Origin: Ancylothrix sp. D3o
GTDB taxonomy: Bacteria; Cyanobacteriota; Cyanobacteriia; Cyanobacteriales; Oscillatoriaceae
DNA length: 64,000 nt
Direction: 5' to 3'
Assembly: GCF_025370775.1 (NCBI RefSeq)
Contig: NZ_JAMXEX010000001.1
Span: 62,001-126,000, forward strand
Shown here one piece after another: positions 17,025 to 26,672 of the stretch; the first letter of the stretch is position 1, and each line of letters opens with the position of its first letter. Both the position numbers and the translations under genes were made by a program. Below the pieces are notes generated by a model. The model was not told the DNA's origin, searched no databases, and saw only the letters and a list, made by a program, of their open reading frames with translations.

Positions 17025-19007
17025 CTAAACCCACCCCTTCACCTCTGAATCTGTCAAGGGACGCTCCATTTTCACATATTCACTTTTCGCCGCTTGCAAA
17101 ATGTGTTTCATTCCCACCGGCTCCCCAGCTTCCGCTGCAATAAACGCCGCATTTAAAGCCATATTTTTAATATTTCCCCCCGCCACATTTAACTTAGCCA
17201 ATTTATTAAAATCCAACCCCTCGGTAGGTGTTTGTTTAGGAAAAACACGCCGCCAAATTTCCGCCCGCTGACCGGCATCAGGAAACGGAAACTGCACAAT
17301 AAACCGCAGCCGGCGTAAAAAAGCCCCATCTAAAGCGCTTTTTAAATTAGTCGTTAAAATTGCCAAGCCTCCATAACTTTCCATCCGCTGCAACAAATAG
17401 CTAACTTCAATATTGGCGTGCCGGTCATGGGAATCTTTCACCTCCGAACGCTTGCCAAACAAAGCATCCGCTTCATCAAATAGCAAAATCGCTCCTCCTG
17501 CTTCCGCTGCATCAAACAACCGCCGCAAATTCTTCTCAGTTTCGCCAATATATTTACTAACAACCGAACTCAAATCTATGCGATAAAGGTCTAACTTCAA
17601 TTCCTGCGCTAACACCTCCGCAGCCGTTGTTTTTCCCGTCCCACTACCACCGGCAAACAAAGCACTTATCCCCAAACCTCGCCGGCTTTTATTACTAAAA
17701 CCCCACTGTTCATAAACCTTCCAACGCTGCCCAACATGAGCGGCAATTTCCTGTAAAATCATCCGTTCTTTATCCGGTAAAATTAAATCTTCCCAGCCGG
17801 CTCTTCCCTCAATTCTCTGTGCCAAATCATCGAGACGGGTGCGCGCTTGAAGGCGGCAATTTTCCCACAATTGTTGATAAAATTCTTCTTTTTCTGCGGC
17901 TTCAATTTTTAAACAAGCTGCTTTAATTGCTGGGCCGGTGAGGTTAAAATGCGAAACTAAATGTTCCACTTTACCGTTTAACTCTTTGGCCATTTCCCCT
18001 AAAGCATTTTGCCAAATTGTTCGCTGTTCTTCACTTGTCGGAGTGCCAACATCAAAACTAATAATAGGGCGTTGTCGTTGCCGCATCCGCTCTAGGCTAG
18101 TGACAATTAAAGGCAGATTTGCACTTTCAATAAAGCGGGCAATTGTTGCCTCAGTTATTGATTGAGTCGTGTCTGTTTCATCACAATCTAACAATAAAAC
18201 GCTGTCGCTCAAAAGCCATTCCCTTTCACACAGACATTTAAATAAATTTTGTTGGCTGCTATCGGTGGGAATTGTCTGGGCTGAAACTGTGTGCAAATTT
18301 AAGTTTAATTCAGCGCAAACGGCGGCGGCAATTGTTTTTTTACTGGCAATTTCTCCTCCGCACAATTGCAAAACCGGCAGTTCTCCCCCCGCTTGAGATG
18401 CTCGCACCCAAGCGGCTACCATTTGCTCTGTGATTTGTCGGTGAGAGGGTACTAGCTCACTTCTTTGAATCACCGGCTCGATTATGCCTGCTAAACGTTC
18501 GTCTAAATGCTGTACACCGGCTATATAATGCAAAATTCTTTCGTCTATTCTTAAGCAAGCGCTGGTGAGATTGTTAGCAGGACTGATTTCTATTAATCGC
18601 CATTTTCGCAAGGGTGCTGCCGGTGTTAGCGCTCCCCAATGGGGGGCCGGTAACACTGCTAAAGCTAAACTGAAAGTGGGATAATTTTGTTGCGGATTAC
18701 CTGCTGCTGCCGCACACAATGAGGCCCAATTGCTATCAAATTCCATGCCGGCGCATAGCAGTAAAATATCTCGTTCAAAGGGCGACAATCCGAAAGTTTC
18801 ACAGACTCTTTTTAAGGCCGGTGGCGGTTGGAAATCCTGCGGAGAGATAGTAGGTACTGCAATCGATTGATCGCTTGTTTCCCCGTTGCTGTTTATCCTA
18901 TCAATCTGCCTTTTTAAGGCTTGTCTTACGGCTTCCACCTCTCTCATTAAATAATGCTGATTTTCTCTTCGCCAATTGCTAGATTTTATCTGGGTTAATG
19001 GAGTCAT
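17025..19007 (-). CDS. AAA+ ATPase of the injection system (Afp15-like)
   Basis: 660 residues of the eCIS-type AAA+ ATPase thought to help assembly or cargo loading. The second AAA module is complete: Walker A GGSGTGKT near residue 454, Walker B LLFDEADALF near 504, then LTTNLKSALDGAFLRRLRF with sensor/arginine-finger residues. The first module (about 190-330) is degenerate: the P-loop position reads GGEIASKKT and the Walker B-like strand is SVLLLDCDE, so only the C-terminal ring should hydrolyse ATP. This tandem layout is typical of the family. The gene lies between the cap (DUF4255) and cargo genes. ATG 19007 gives the standard start. Confidence 0.93.
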   Translation of the reverse strand: MTPLTQIKSSNWRRENQHYLMREVEAVRQALKRQIDRINSNGETSDQSIAVPTISPQDFQPPPALKRVCETFGLSPFERDILLLCAGMEFDSNWASLCAAAAGNPQQNYPTFSLALAVLPAPHWGALTPAAPLRKWRLIEISPANNLTSACLRIDERILHYIAGVQHLDERLAGIIEPVIQRSELVPSHRQITEQMVAAWVRASQAGGELPVLQLCGGEIASKKTIAAAVCAELNLNLHTVSAQTIPTDSSQQNLFKCLCEREWLLSDSVLLLDCDETDTTQSITEATIARFIESANLPLIVTSLERMRQRQRPIISFDVGTPTSEEQRTIWQNALGEMAKELNGKVEHLVSHFNLTGPAIKAACLKIEAAEKEEFYQQLWENCRLQARTRLDDLAQRIEGRAGWEDLILPDKERMILQEIAAHVGQRWKVYEQWGFSNKSRRGLGISALFAGGSGTGKTTAAEVLAQELKLDLYRIDLSSVVSKYIGETEKNLRRLFDAAEAGGAILLFDEADALFGKRSEVKDSHDRHANIEVSYLLQRMESYGGLAILTTNLKSALDGAFLRRLRFIVQFPFPDAGQRAEIWRRVFPKQTPTEGLDFNKLAKLNVAGGNIKNMALNAAFIAAEAGEPVGMKHILQAAKSEYVKMERPLTDSEVKGWV

Positions 19008-19029
19008 TTACCTTTTTTTGAAGTTTTCT

Positions 19030-19263
19030 TTAGTCGGTTTTTTCAGCAGATTGTATCAACTCTTCAAAATATTTTTGGGCTTCGTCTGGGGACATAAGCA
19101 GGGCTTTTCCGCTCTGCAAAATTTCGTACTGCCCGCCCCGATAACCATGACCGGCAATCAATTTTAATTCTATGGCTTTGTTGCCCAGTTCTGTGAGTTT
19201 GTTAACACTGAGCATTTCCACTTCTTGATTGAGCCGGTGTGTTATCAATTCTTCTTCATCCAT
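19030..19263 (-). CDS. Small conserved-position protein, unknown
   Basis: 77 residues, acidic and soluble, between the DUF4255 gene and the AAA+ ATPase gene, 22 bases from the latter, so surely in the same operon. No known domain is recognised; the sequence has an N-terminal helix (LITHRLNQEVEMLS), a short beta part with GHGYRGGQYE and a C-terminal helix with PDEAQKYFEELI. An adaptor between cap and ATPase is a guess from position. Confidence 0.65.
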   Translation of the reverse strand: MDEEELITHRLNQEVEMLSVNKLTELGNKAIELKLIAGHGYRGGQYEILQSGKALLMSPDEAQKYFEELIQSAEKTD

Positions 19264-19326
19264 TGTTTTGTTTTTTCCTGATAATTTGGGTCTATAGAAA
19301 ATAAGCTTTTCTCTGAAAATAAGGCT

Positions 19327-20640
19327 TCAGCGAATTACGACTTTCGGGCTGTTATACTGATTGAAAGTCCTGCTGTTTGGGTCAGTATCTATTGTTAGCT
19401 GGCTTTCGGCCCCATCTACTTGCAACCTCAGTAAATATTCTCCTGGTTTGACATTTTGCACCGGCACGACAATAAGGCTAGTATCAGTGCGGCGCTGTGG
19501 GGCTTCAAACAAGTAAGCAGCGGGGTTATTTGCCGATTTTTGATTCATCGCTAACAAGACCCTTTGTTGCTTACCAATGCTAACATCGACACGCAATTTT
19601 ATCTCAGCCGATCTGACCTCTTCTTCCCTCCCCTGCAAGTTAGAAACGCTGGCTTTGATGACAGTTGGGCGCAAAACAAAAGCAGCAGCATTTGATTCTA
19701 CGTTTTGAGTAGGGGCCAGTTGATCGATATCTTTGCTTGCCACATCGAGAAACCGAAAGTCTCCCCTAGTGTTGGTTTGCAGGCGGTGAATCACTTGCAA
19801 ACTTTGGACACCGGCACGCAAAGAATTAATCGGTACCAAAGACAGCGGCAAAACAATTTCTTTTTCGCTCACTTCTTGGGGGATAACTTCAACTTGACCC
19901 ACCCGCACCAACGTCTGCTCATTTTTTAAATTATACCCCCTCACCAGCAAAATGCTGTTTGCCACCAACGGCTCTAATGCGCCAGCCGCGCAAACAACTT
20001 GACTGACGGTTGGCTGAGCAGAAAAAGGCCCAACGCTCCAAGCACGACTGCGAACCGGCAGCGCTTTTTTAGCAGGTTCCTCCCCTTCAACAATCACCGC
20101 TGTTGCTTTGTAAGCCACCGAAAGGGCGTAGGGAGTTTGAAAAAAAACCGACCAAACTTTTGATAAATCTTCTAACGATAAATCCTGCAAAGAAAAGCTA
20201 ATTTCTTCTATTTGTTCGCCCAAATTAGAATTTGCTAAATAATGAAAATTAGCATCAAAAATTGTTTCTTGAATCATATCTTTTGTCAGGTGTTGCCGGT
20301 CGCTTAAGGTACGAATCACAGAACCTAAAAGCCGCTGCGGTTCCAATTCCCCCTCATTGCCATAAAAACTCAGCATATAGTGCAAATCTAGGGCAGTAAG
20401 TGAGCGCTTAGCAGTTTCTCCTTTGCGGTTACGAGCACGCACATCAGCGCTATTTTTCCACACCTGATTAAGGCTGGTTTGGTAAAGGTAGAGATTAACT
20501 CCCGTTTCTGGCGTAGCGCTGTTTATACTTTGAGGGCGTAGTGTTGTCACTTTCGCTCCGTCCACATCTGTCTGCACGGCTGCTAATAAGATTTTTTGCA
20601 GGGCGGCGGTGACTGTGGCAATTGCGAGATAATTACTCAT
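19327..20640 (-). CDS. DUF4255 cap/terminator protein (Afp16-like)
   Basis: 437 residues. The N-terminal about 185 residues are the DUF4255 (Pvc16 N-terminal) domain, starting with SNYLAIATVTAALQKILL and containing VNLYLYQTSLNQVWKNS and LDLHYMLSFYG. The remainder is a beta-sandwich, IPT/TIG-like segment with PTVSQVVCAAGALEP and NSILLVRGYNLKNEQTLVRV, common in the long members. Afp16-type proteins terminate tube polymerisation and cap the sheath. It is first of the group cap - small protein - ATPase - cargo. A shorter DUF4255 paralogue, lacking the Ig-like part, lies on the plus strand at 23104-23625. Confidence 0.9.
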   Translation of the reverse strand: MSNYLAIATVTAALQKILLAAVQTDVDGAKVTTLRPQSINSATPETGVNLYLYQTSLNQVWKNSADVRARNRKGETAKRSLTALDLHYMLSFYGNEGELEPQRLLGSVIRTLSDRQHLTKDMIQETIFDANFHYLANSNLGEQIEEISFSLQDLSLEDLSKVWSVFFQTPYALSVAYKATAVIVEGEEPAKKALPVRSRAWSVGPFSAQPTVSQVVCAAGALEPLVANSILLVRGYNLKNEQTLVRVGQVEVIPQEVSEKEIVLPLSLVPINSLRAGVQSLQVIHRLQTNTRGDFRFLDVASKDIDQLAPTQNVESNAAAFVLRPTVIKASVSNLQGREEEVRSAEIKLRVDVSIGKQQRVLLAMNQKSANNPAAYLFEAPQRRTDTSLIVVPVQNVKPGEYLLRLQVDGAESQLTIDTDPNSRTFNQYNSPKVVIR

Positions 20641-20712
20641 TTTTTATCTTTTTTAATGTGGGTAAAAAAGCCTAATTATTAGACTTTTGAAGAGCAGTTA
20701 TTACGACGTTAT

Positions 20713-21411
20713 TTATTGATTTTTCCAGAGGTTATCATTAGAGACTAAACCCAATTTTAAAGACTTGACAATGGCTTGAGTTCGGTTTTTGACTTCTAAT
20801 TTTAGGAAAATTTCTGTTAAGTGAGCTTTGACTGTGGCGACGGTAATGTAAAGGTGCGTAGCAATGTCTTCATTAGAAGCTCCTCTTACTAACCACTCTA
20901 AAACTTCTCGTTCGCGGGTCGTTAAATGAATGGCTGCTGCTGCCGATGTTGATTTTCCAGTATAAAATTGAAACAACCTAAAAAAACCAGTGGCGGCTTC
21001 TGGAGCTAAGTAAATTTGGTCTTTCATTACAGTTGCAATAGCTTCGGGTAGTTGAGTTGCGAGCCGGTCTTTAAAAACATAGCCCTTCGCACCGGCCTGC
21101 ATGGCTTTGAATACCCATTCATCCTCTTGATGGCTTGATAAAACAATAACTTTTCCTTGATAACACTTTTCTTTTAACCAAAGCAGCAGCGTTAGGCCAT
21201 TATCAGGTGCTAATTCTAAATCAAGCAAAATTAGGGCCGGTTGTTGTTGTATTGTTAAGCTTAAAGCTTGCTGGATAGAAGCAGCTTCTCCCACAATATT
21301 GTAGTGTGCTGAAGAGCTTTGATTGTAGAAACTAAGCAGGGTTTGCAACCCCTTCCGAAAAAAAGGCTCGTCATCAACAAGCAAAATTGAAAGTGATTGA
21401 CTGGCAAGCAT
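20713..21411 (-). CDS. NarL/FixJ-type response regulator
   Basis: 232 residues. The receiver domain has the acidic pair in LLVDDEPFF (D13, D14), the phosphoacceptor D64 in LILLDLEL, a switch Ser in VIVLSSH and the conserved Lys in GYVFKDR. The C-terminal LuxR-type HTH begins LTTREREVLEWLVRGASNED. It follows a histidine kinase gene by 63 bases on the same strand and precedes the DUF4255 gene, so the pair probably controls the neighbouring injection-system genes, with the 22.7-23.1 kb divergent region as a likely target. That target is inferred. Confidence 0.92.
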   Translation of the reverse strand: MLASQSLSILLVDDEPFFRKGLQTLLSFYNQSSSAHYNIVGEAASIQQALSLTIQQQPALILLDLELAPDNGLTLLLWLKEKCYQGKVIVLSSHQEDEWVFKAMQAGAKGYVFKDRLATQLPEAIATVMKDQIYLAPEAATGFFRLFQFYTGKSTSAAAAIHLTTREREVLEWLVRGASNEDIATHLYITVATVKAHLTEIFLKLEVKNRTQAIVKSLKLGLVSNDNLWKNQ

Positions 21412-21474
21412 AATTTATCTATCCTATTACTTTGAACAAGGGTATTTTTTTAGGCTCTTTTCCGAGGTTAAATT

Positions 21475-22659
21475 TCAAACCGAAGGGCGGGGTAGGGTAA
21501 AGGAAAATTGAGCGCCACCTTCGTTAATATTTTCTGCCCAAATACTTCCTTTATGGTCTTGAATAATTTTTTTAGCTATACTTAGACCTAAACCAGTGCC
21601 TCCAGGCCGGCGGGTGTAAAATGGTACGAATAATTCTTTTAAGTCTTGTGGTGAAAGTCCGGGCCCGCCGTCGGAAATCTCTACCAAAACTTCATTTTTA
21701 AAGACACGCCACCGGCATTCAATTGTTGTGCCAAGCGGGCTAAAATAAATGGCGTTGCTCAACAAATTTTCAAACACTTGCTTGATTTGCCAACTATCGG
21801 CAAAAAGAGTAACAGAAGTTTCGGGGTAGGTAACGAGCAGTTGTTTTTCTTGCAAAATCGGTTGCAACAATTGCAGAGCATCTCTGAAACTAACCAGTAA
21901 ATCATTTTGTTTTAATCGTAATTCTGGGGGTTGTATTTTGTATAAATTATTCAAATTTTCGCTTAGTTCGCCAACAGTTTGACGGATTACTGATGCCTGC
22001 TCTTTAAAAACTCCTTCCGGCAATCCTAAGCAAAGATTTTCGGCATAAAGGGCAATTAAGGCTAGAGGATTTCGCAGTTGGTGTTTTGAAGATCCTGCTG
22101 CTTGTTTAAGCAGTTCTATTTGTTGCTGCTGTTGGGAAGCTTTGCGATAAATTATCAGGTAATCGTTGAGAAGTTCTGCTTGTTGTTCAACGCTGTGCTG
22201 CTGCTGTTGAGAAAGGGCTGAGCGTGAATACAACAGCAAATATTCCTTTGCTGGGGAATTGTTAAAAAAGTAAACATAAACAAAGATGGTAGATTCTTGT
22301 TGATTGCGAGAAGTTGTGTTCTCGTTTTCCTGTAAGCCGCTATTATTAAACTCGGCAGGCATCACCAGTTGAATTAGCTTAAAAGGTGGGAATTGTGCTT
22401 GTAACCACTTCTCGGACTTCAAATAATAAAATAGACTGGCTGAATTAGTATCAAAAAGCTTGTGTTGCTGAGCCTCATACCGAAACGGTTGCTGGTTGTC
22501 TGGATGCCGGCAGACGAGCCAAACAGCACAAAGCGGTAAATGATCTAGCAAGTGCTGAGTTTGTCTATGGCAGACGGATTTAAAAGCTTGAAATTCTACT
22601 TCGGGCGGCGAATAGGTTGGAGATTTGTAATCGGTCGAGTGTAGACGCACCTTTTGCAT
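21475..22659 (-). CDS. Sensor histidine kinase
   Basis: 394 residues. No transmembrane helix is seen, so it is a soluble sensor with an N-terminal about 180-residue input region containing many Gln-rich helices. The H-box is SKHQLRNPLALIAL near residue 190, the N-box VFENLLSNAIYF, G1 VEISDGGPGLS and G2 RPGGTGLGLSIAKKI, all intact. ATG 22659 is preferred to an in-frame TTG at 22689 because AGGGAA lies just before it. It forms a two-gene unit with the response regulator downstream. The H-box has Gln in place of the usual Glu after His (HQLRNP), also seen in related cyanobacterial kinases; phosphatase activity could differ. Confidence 0.9.
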   Translation of the reverse strand: MQKVRLHSTDYKSPTYSPPEVEFQAFKSVCHRQTQHLLDHLPLCAVWLVCRHPDNQQPFRYEAQQHKLFDTNSASLFYYLKSEKWLQAQFPPFKLIQLVMPAEFNNSGLQENENTTSRNQQESTIFVYVYFFNNSPAKEYLLLYSRSALSQQQQHSVEQQAELLNDYLIIYRKASQQQQQIELLKQAAGSSKHQLRNPLALIALYAENLCLGLPEGVFKEQASVIRQTVGELSENLNNLYKIQPPELRLKQNDLLVSFRDALQLLQPILQEKQLLVTYPETSVTLFADSWQIKQVFENLLSNAIYFSPLGTTIECRWRVFKNEVLVEISDGGPGLSPQDLKELFVPFYTRRPGGTGLGLSIAKKIIQDHKGSIWAENINEGGAQFSFTLPRPSV

Positions 22660-23103
22660 ATAGGTTCCCTGATGATTAGCACCACTCAAATAATATCTAA
22701 CCTGGGATAGATGACAAGCTTTTGTAAAGATATGTAAAGCTGTTTAGACAGTCGTTCGTGCGCTGCAATAAGAGTGTCGATTAAACATTCTTTAAAAATT
22801 TAACAATTTGATCCGGCGTTGCTACTTATCTAATCTGAGGTGTCTTTTCGGGGCTTTTTGGCTTAAATTGACCATATTTCCTCGCTTTTTGTAGGGGCAA
22901 TTAGTCTGTAGTGGGGCTGATGCAGGGGTGATCAAAACCTATGGTTGTAGAAATGTAACTAATAAATTTCATAAAAATTTACTTAATGCTCTTACCGGTT
23001 AGTTTGGGCGCGATATCTGATTAAAAATCTCGACTAAAGTCTATTAACCTTCAGGATTATATCTGGCTAATCTATAACCTGTACGAATTGCTTGTTGAAT
23101 TCT
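22660..23103. other. Divergent intergenic region
   Basis: These 444 bases separate the minus-strand kinase gene from the plus-strand DUF4255/sheath genes and must hold promoters for both arms of the eCIS locus. A TCGACTAAAGTCTA copy is at 23030-23043. No coding sequence is supported and no clear sigma-70 promoter could be chosen. Confidence 0.5.
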
Positions 23104-23625
23104 ATGCTCACTGCTGTTTCCCAGACCTTAGCAGAAATTCTGGCTGGGGGGGCTTCCGACCTCAGTACAGAGCAAATTGATTTCAACCACCCGCAGCATT
23201 CCAGCTTTGGTACCAGGGTAAACATCTACTGCTACGAGTTTCGGCAAAGTGAGCAGGAGTACCAGGCAATAGCGGAAGTGGGTGGAAGCACTCAAAAGCA
23301 AAAATCGCCATTTTGGTTTGACATCTCATTTTTAGTCACCGCTTGGGATTTTACAGCCCTCGGCGAAATGCGTTTGCTTTCAGAAGCATTAATATTGCTG
23401 CTGCCTCACCATTGGCTGCCGGAAGACTCGCTGGCAGTCGCCCTCAGAGGTTATGGCAAACTGCCGATGAAAGTTTCTGCTGTGGGATACGGGGAAACAG
23501 CAGTGCTATGGACAGCACTAGGTGTGCCGATGCGGCCAGCCTTGCGAGTGATAGTAACTGTTCCTTTTTTAATGGAAACAGAACTTGTTTCAAACAAACA
23601 CATTTCGTTGATCCCAGCTTCCTAA
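23104..23625 (+). CDS. Short DUF4255-domain protein
   Basis: 173 residues resembling the DUF4255 (Pvc16 N-terminal) domain: starts LTAVSQTLAEILAGG, then FGTRVNIYCYEFRQSE, WFDISFLVTAWDFTALGEMRLLSEA and a final PALRVIVTVPF strand. It lacks the Ig-like part of the long paralogue at 19327-20640. ATG 23104 is chosen over TTG 23092; neither has a strong ribosome site. It is the first plus-strand gene of the eCIS locus, 62 bases before the sheath gene, so it may be the true tube-terminator subunit. Two caps in one eCIS locus are common. Confidence 0.8.
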   Translation: MLTAVSQTLAEILAGGASDLSTEQIDFNHPQHSSFGTRVNIYCYEFRQSEQEYQAIAEVGGSTQKQKSPFWFDISFLVTAWDFTALGEMRLLSEALILLLPHHWLPEDSLAVALRGYGKLPMKVSAVGYGETAVLWTALGVPMRPALRVIVTVPFLMETELVSNKHISLIPAS

Positions 23626-23687
23626 ACATAGTTGGGAATTGGCCCAAATAAGGTACTGGCATAATACAAAATCGAGGAGTACCCCTT

Positions 23688-25403
23688 ATGGCATTAGATT
23701 ATTTTGCCCCTGGTGTCTACGTTGAAGAAGTAGACAGGGGCAGTCGCCCCATAGAAGGCGTGAGTATGAGTGTGGCTGGGTTTGTTGGTTTCACCGAAGA
23801 TGTGCGAGGTGATGCTGAACTATTCAAACCCATGATGATTACCAACTGGAACCAGTACCTGGAATATTTTGCTAAACCGGGCTCAGATGGGTTTACAGAC
23901 TTCAACGCTTACTTGCCGTTTTCTGTGTCTGGTTGGTTTCTCAATGGTGGGGGCCGGTGTTGGGTAACTAGCATTGGTACACAACTCCCCGGCACCCAAC
24001 CGCCGCCACCCGAACAAACCGCCACCAAATTGCTCACCTCCGGCGGACGTCCGTCCTTAAGATTAACCCTGAAAGCTCTTGAGGCCGATGAGGAAAGCAC
24101 TGGTTTGGCCCTCCCCGGCACAGGAGCCCGGATTCAAGTTTCTGTGGCGCCGGGAGAACCGAAACCGCTGCCAGAAGATGCGCCAGAAGATGCAGAACCA
24201 CCCTTAAATACGGGAGAATTCTTTACAATCACCGTGACCCGCAATGGCGAGCGGCTTGAGCGCTTCGAGCACTTGACGATGAACCCCGAAGCTGAAACCG
24301 AAGTTGCCGACTATGTGGTGACTGCGTTGGAGGCATCGGAATTTATATCGGTTGTGGATATGTCCCAAACCGGCCAGCCTTTGTCTCGCCGGCCCGTCAA
24401 TGGTCTTTACGAAATCGTCCCCCCACCATATATTGCCAGTGCTGACCGCTTCCCGCGCGATATGCAAGGAGCACGCGATGACAAAACGGGGATGCAGGGC
24501 ATTTTTGAAATTGACGAAGTGTCGATGATCGCCTGCCCGGATTTGATGCGGGTGTACCAAGAAGGTTTAATGGATTTGGATCAAGTACATGGTGTCATGG
24601 AAATGATGCTGAGTATGTGTGAAAACTCGTTTCCTGGCCCTGCCTACCGCATGGCTGTGCTAGACCCGCCGCCGGTTAAACCGGGTAAAGGAACCACCGC
24701 CGTTGCTGCTGAACAGCAAAAACCGCAAGATGTGGCGCAGTGGTTGAGTATGTTTAACCGACGTTCGATGTTTGGCTCACTTTACTATCCCTGGATTAAA
24801 GTTGCTAACCCCCGCAACGGAGGCCGGCCTATTATGGTGCCTCCTTCTGGTCACATGATGGGGATATGGTGTCGCACTGATGAATCTCGCGGTGTCTTTA
24901 AGGCACCGGCCAACGAAACCCCACGCGGCGTAATTGGCTTGGCTTACGATACGAATATGCGTGAGCAAGAATTGCTTAACCCCTTGGGTATCAACTGCAT
25001 CCGCAACTTCGCCAGCTACAGCCGGGGTTACAAAGTTTGGGGGGCTCGGACTTTGGTTGAACCCGATAACGTTCAATGGCGTTATATCAGTGTCCGCCGG
25101 TTGATCAGTTACATCGAAAAATCGATTGAAATGGGCACTCAGTGGGTGGTGTTTGAGCCGAATGATCAAGACTTGTGGGCACGGGTTTCTCGCACAGTTA
25201 GCAATTTCCTTGAACGCCTCTGGCGGGAAGGGGCGCTGTTTGGTGGCTCACCGGCAGAAGCTTTTTATGTCAAATGTGATGGCAGCATCAATTCTCACGA
25301 AACGATGATGCTGGGCCGGTTGTATGTGGAAGTTGGCGTTTGCCCAGTCCGACCGGCAGAATTTGTGATTTTCCGCCTTAGTCAGTGGGCTCCTAACCAA
25401 TAG
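23688..25403 (+). CDS. Contractile sheath protein (Afp2-4-like)
   Basis: 571 residues of the phage tail sheath family. The N-terminus LDYFAPGVYVEEVDRGSRPIEGVSM is the classic sheath start, and the C-terminal third includes GVIGLAYDTNMREQELLNPLGINCIR and VWGARTLVEPDNVQWRYISVRRL, the most conserved sheath block. A Pro/Glu-rich insertion near residues 150-180 is a variable surface domain. GAGGAG lies just upstream of ATG 23688. Only one eCIS-type sheath gene is seen in this locus; it is followed by three tube genes. It polymerises around the tube and contracts to drive the spike. Confidence 0.95.
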   Translation: MALDYFAPGVYVEEVDRGSRPIEGVSMSVAGFVGFTEDVRGDAELFKPMMITNWNQYLEYFAKPGSDGFTDFNAYLPFSVSGWFLNGGGRCWVTSIGTQLPGTQPPPPEQTATKLLTSGGRPSLRLTLKALEADEESTGLALPGTGARIQVSVAPGEPKPLPEDAPEDAEPPLNTGEFFTITVTRNGERLERFEHLTMNPEAETEVADYVVTALEASEFISVVDMSQTGQPLSRRPVNGLYEIVPPPYIASADRFPRDMQGARDDKTGMQGIFEIDEVSMIACPDLMRVYQEGLMDLDQVHGVMEMMLSMCENSFPGPAYRMAVLDPPPVKPGKGTTAVAAEQQKPQDVAQWLSMFNRRSMFGSLYYPWIKVANPRNGGRPIMVPPSGHMMGIWCRTDESRGVFKAPANETPRGVIGLAYDTNMREQELLNPLGINCIRNFASYSRGYKVWGARTLVEPDNVQWRYISVRRLISYIEKSIEMGTQWVVFEPNDQDLWARVSRTVSNFLERLWREGALFGGSPAEAFYVKCDGSINSHETMMLGRLYVEVGVCPVRPAEFVIFRLSQWAPNQ

Positions 25404-25521
25404 GAAATCCGCACTTGGGGAATGGGGGGAAATTTCTTGCCTGTTCCTCATTACCACACAAAATAACCACACTTTGGAGCATCGTTTAATCGCGCTTAAG
25501 AGTTGAGCAGGAGTTCAGGAT

Positions 25522-26010
25522 ATGGCAGATTTACTTAAACCAATTGCCCCTAGTAGTTTTTACCTTGAATTTGACGGGCTTACTGATTTAGTGTTTAAAA
25601 CCGTCACCCTCCCAGAATATAAACCAAAAGTGGCCGGTGGTGAAGCAATTATTGGTTCGACAAAAGATGGCAAAACAATTCGCCAGGTCAACTCTGGTGG
25701 ATTTGAAGGATTATTTACTTTTGATGTTGTTTGCATTGCCAGTTTAACCGGCAGCAGCGCCAGCAAAAAAATGTATGAGTGGTTTGAAAAATGCCTGCCT
25801 AAGTCAGATGGGGGCAAGGGAGAGTGGAAAAAAAATAAAAAAACCGGCAAAATCAGCGCCTTTGATTCTGACAGCGAACTCGTGGCGATGTGGGAGTTTT
25901 CCGAATCTTGGCCTTCTTCCTATAAATGTGCCGATTTGGATGTTACCCAAGATGCCTATCTGGAAGAAACTTTTACTATCACTTGCGAAAAATTCAACCG
26001 CACGAAGTAG
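25522..26010 (+). CDS. Tail tube protein 1 (gp19-like)
   Basis: 162 residues of the gp19-like tube family: SSFYLEFDGLTDLVFKTVTL at the start, then VAGGEAIIGSTKDGKTIRQ, the middle KKMYEWFEKCLP helix and the C-terminal beta strands YLEETFTITCEKF. It is highly similar in plan to the next gene, so the two probably arose by duplication. Located between the sheath gene and two more tube genes. It should form rings of the inner conduit. Confidence 0.9.
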   Translation: MADLLKPIAPSSFYLEFDGLTDLVFKTVTLPEYKPKVAGGEAIIGSTKDGKTIRQVNSGGFEGLFTFDVVCIASLTGSSASKKMYEWFEKCLPKSDGGKGEWKKNKKTGKISAFDSDSELVAMWEFSESWPSSYKCADLDVTQDAYLEETFTITCEKFNRTK

Positions 26011-26075
26011 GGTTCTCAAGGTCAAGTTTTTTTGAAACAAAAGCTAATTGTTGTTAATTAGACAGGAGTTGCCAA

Positions 26076-26558
26076 ATGGCTGATGAGTTTCTGACAAATT
26101 CCAAGTTTTATTTTGAAATTGATGGCATTACGGATCTGCTGGTTAAAAAAATCAGCGGGCCTCAAATTTCAATGGATGTGGCGGGGGGTGATGCTCCCAT
26201 TGGATGCACAAAGGGTGGAGTCTCTCAAACCCAAGCTACGATTGGCGGTGTGAAGTACAATTCTGCTATTACGCTCACCTTTGTTGCCGGCAATGAAGCG
26301 GCTCAAAAAAAGCTGGAAGATTGGTATATTAAATGCCATTCTGAGGCGTTTTCTGGGGGAAAAATAGAGGCGAGAACAAGCCGCAAAACCGGGTCTTTGA
26401 CTATCTATGACGGGGATGGAAAGGAAATGCGTTTTGACTTTATTGATTTGTTCCCAGGCACCCTCAAACAAATTGGCACACTCGGCGGCGATCAGTCGGG
26501 TCAAGTTGCGGAAGATACTTTAGAACTTAAGTTCACCAAAGTGGTGCGGAAACAGTAG
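26076..26558 (+). CDS. Tail tube protein 2 (gp19-like)
   Basis: 160 residues, parallel to tube protein 1: SKFYFEIDGITDLLVKKISG, VAGGDAPIGCTKGGVSQTQ, AQKKLEDWYIKC and VAEDTLELKFTKV. ACAGGAGTTGCCAA precedes ATG 26076. Having two tube paralogues in tandem is typical of Afp1/Afp5-type loci, where most rings use one subunit and the others sit near the ends. Confidence 0.9.
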   Translation: MADEFLTNSKFYFEIDGITDLLVKKISGPQISMDVAGGDAPIGCTKGGVSQTQATIGGVKYNSAITLTFVAGNEAAQKKLEDWYIKCHSEAFSGGKIEARTSRKTGSLTIYDGDGKEMRFDFIDLFPGTLKQIGTLGGDQSGQVAEDTLELKFTKVVRKQ

Positions 26559-26672
26559 AGCCTGAATTTTTTTATTTTTCCATTTCCGGGTATCTGTATA
26601 ATGGCAGTTCTTTGCTTAGAACCCGGAAATGTTGATTTTTTTTGGCGTTTATTTGCTTGGAAGGTTGGTATA

